A stretch of 5,519 bases of DNA, from positions 1 through 5,519 of the forward strand of contig JAVEEJ010000296.1 in assembly GCA_030840515.1 (NCBI GenBank), read 5' to 3'. This document shows, piece after piece, positions 5,499-5,519 of this stretch. Below the pieces are notes generated by a model, which saw nothing but the letters and a program-made list of their open reading frames with translations, made no database searches and had not been told where the DNA came from. Each line of letters begins with the position of its first letter. Positions within the stretch are counted from its first letter, which is position 1. A program made the translations under genes and the position numbers. The stretch is from Frankiaceae bacterium. Lineage in GTDB: Bacteria > Actinomycetota > Actinomycetes > JAVEEJ01.

Positions 5499-5519
5499 GC
5501 GGTTCGTTCCCACCTAACG

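Overview
The window is about 70% GC by eye, uses GTG as well as ATG starts, shows actinobacterial TANNNT -10 boxes placed directly before start codons, and carries a DUF222/HNH (13E12-type) gene. Together these point to a high-GC actinobacterium. A Nocardioides-like member of the Propionibacteriales is my guess from protein style only, and I cannot prove it from the sequence.

Layout from left to right. On the minus strand, bioD (dethiobiotin synthetase, 48-770) runs into the first 17 codons of bioB (biotin synthase, 1-51) with a 4-base GTGA overlap, so the last two steps of biotin synthesis form one operon leaving the left edge. Only 24 bases separate the bioD start from the divergent start of an HSL-family alpha/beta hydrolase (795-1757), and two -10 boxes overlap in that gap. 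The hydrolase is followed after 10 bases by a DUF2855 protein (1768-2838), so these two are probably one transcript.

A 123-base gap (2839-2961) holds four DnaA-box-like 9-mers arranged as two inverted pairs one to three helical turns apart. It also holds a -35/-10 promoter whose -10 ends exactly 6 bases before the ATG of a DUF222/HNH endonuclease gene (2962-4227). That gene converges on a minus-strand gene (4368-5498) for an HTH_42 winged-helix protein with the LQAQ motif of AlkZ-like DNA glycosylases. The 140-base convergent gap is mostly a 17-bp direct tandem repeat (3 units plus a degenerate fourth) built from CCTAGG and AGGGCCCT palindromes; the last unit supplies the stop codon of the winged-helix gene.

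No rRNA, tRNA, CRISPR array, insertion sequence or prophage structural gene is visible. The best leads are: the promoter-sharing hydrolase as a candidate stand-in for the missing pimeloyl-ester esterase of biotin synthesis; the paired DnaA-like boxes before the HNH gene; the 17-bp repeat between convergent genes; and the putative AlkZ-like glycosylase. All functional links are inference from sequence and context.
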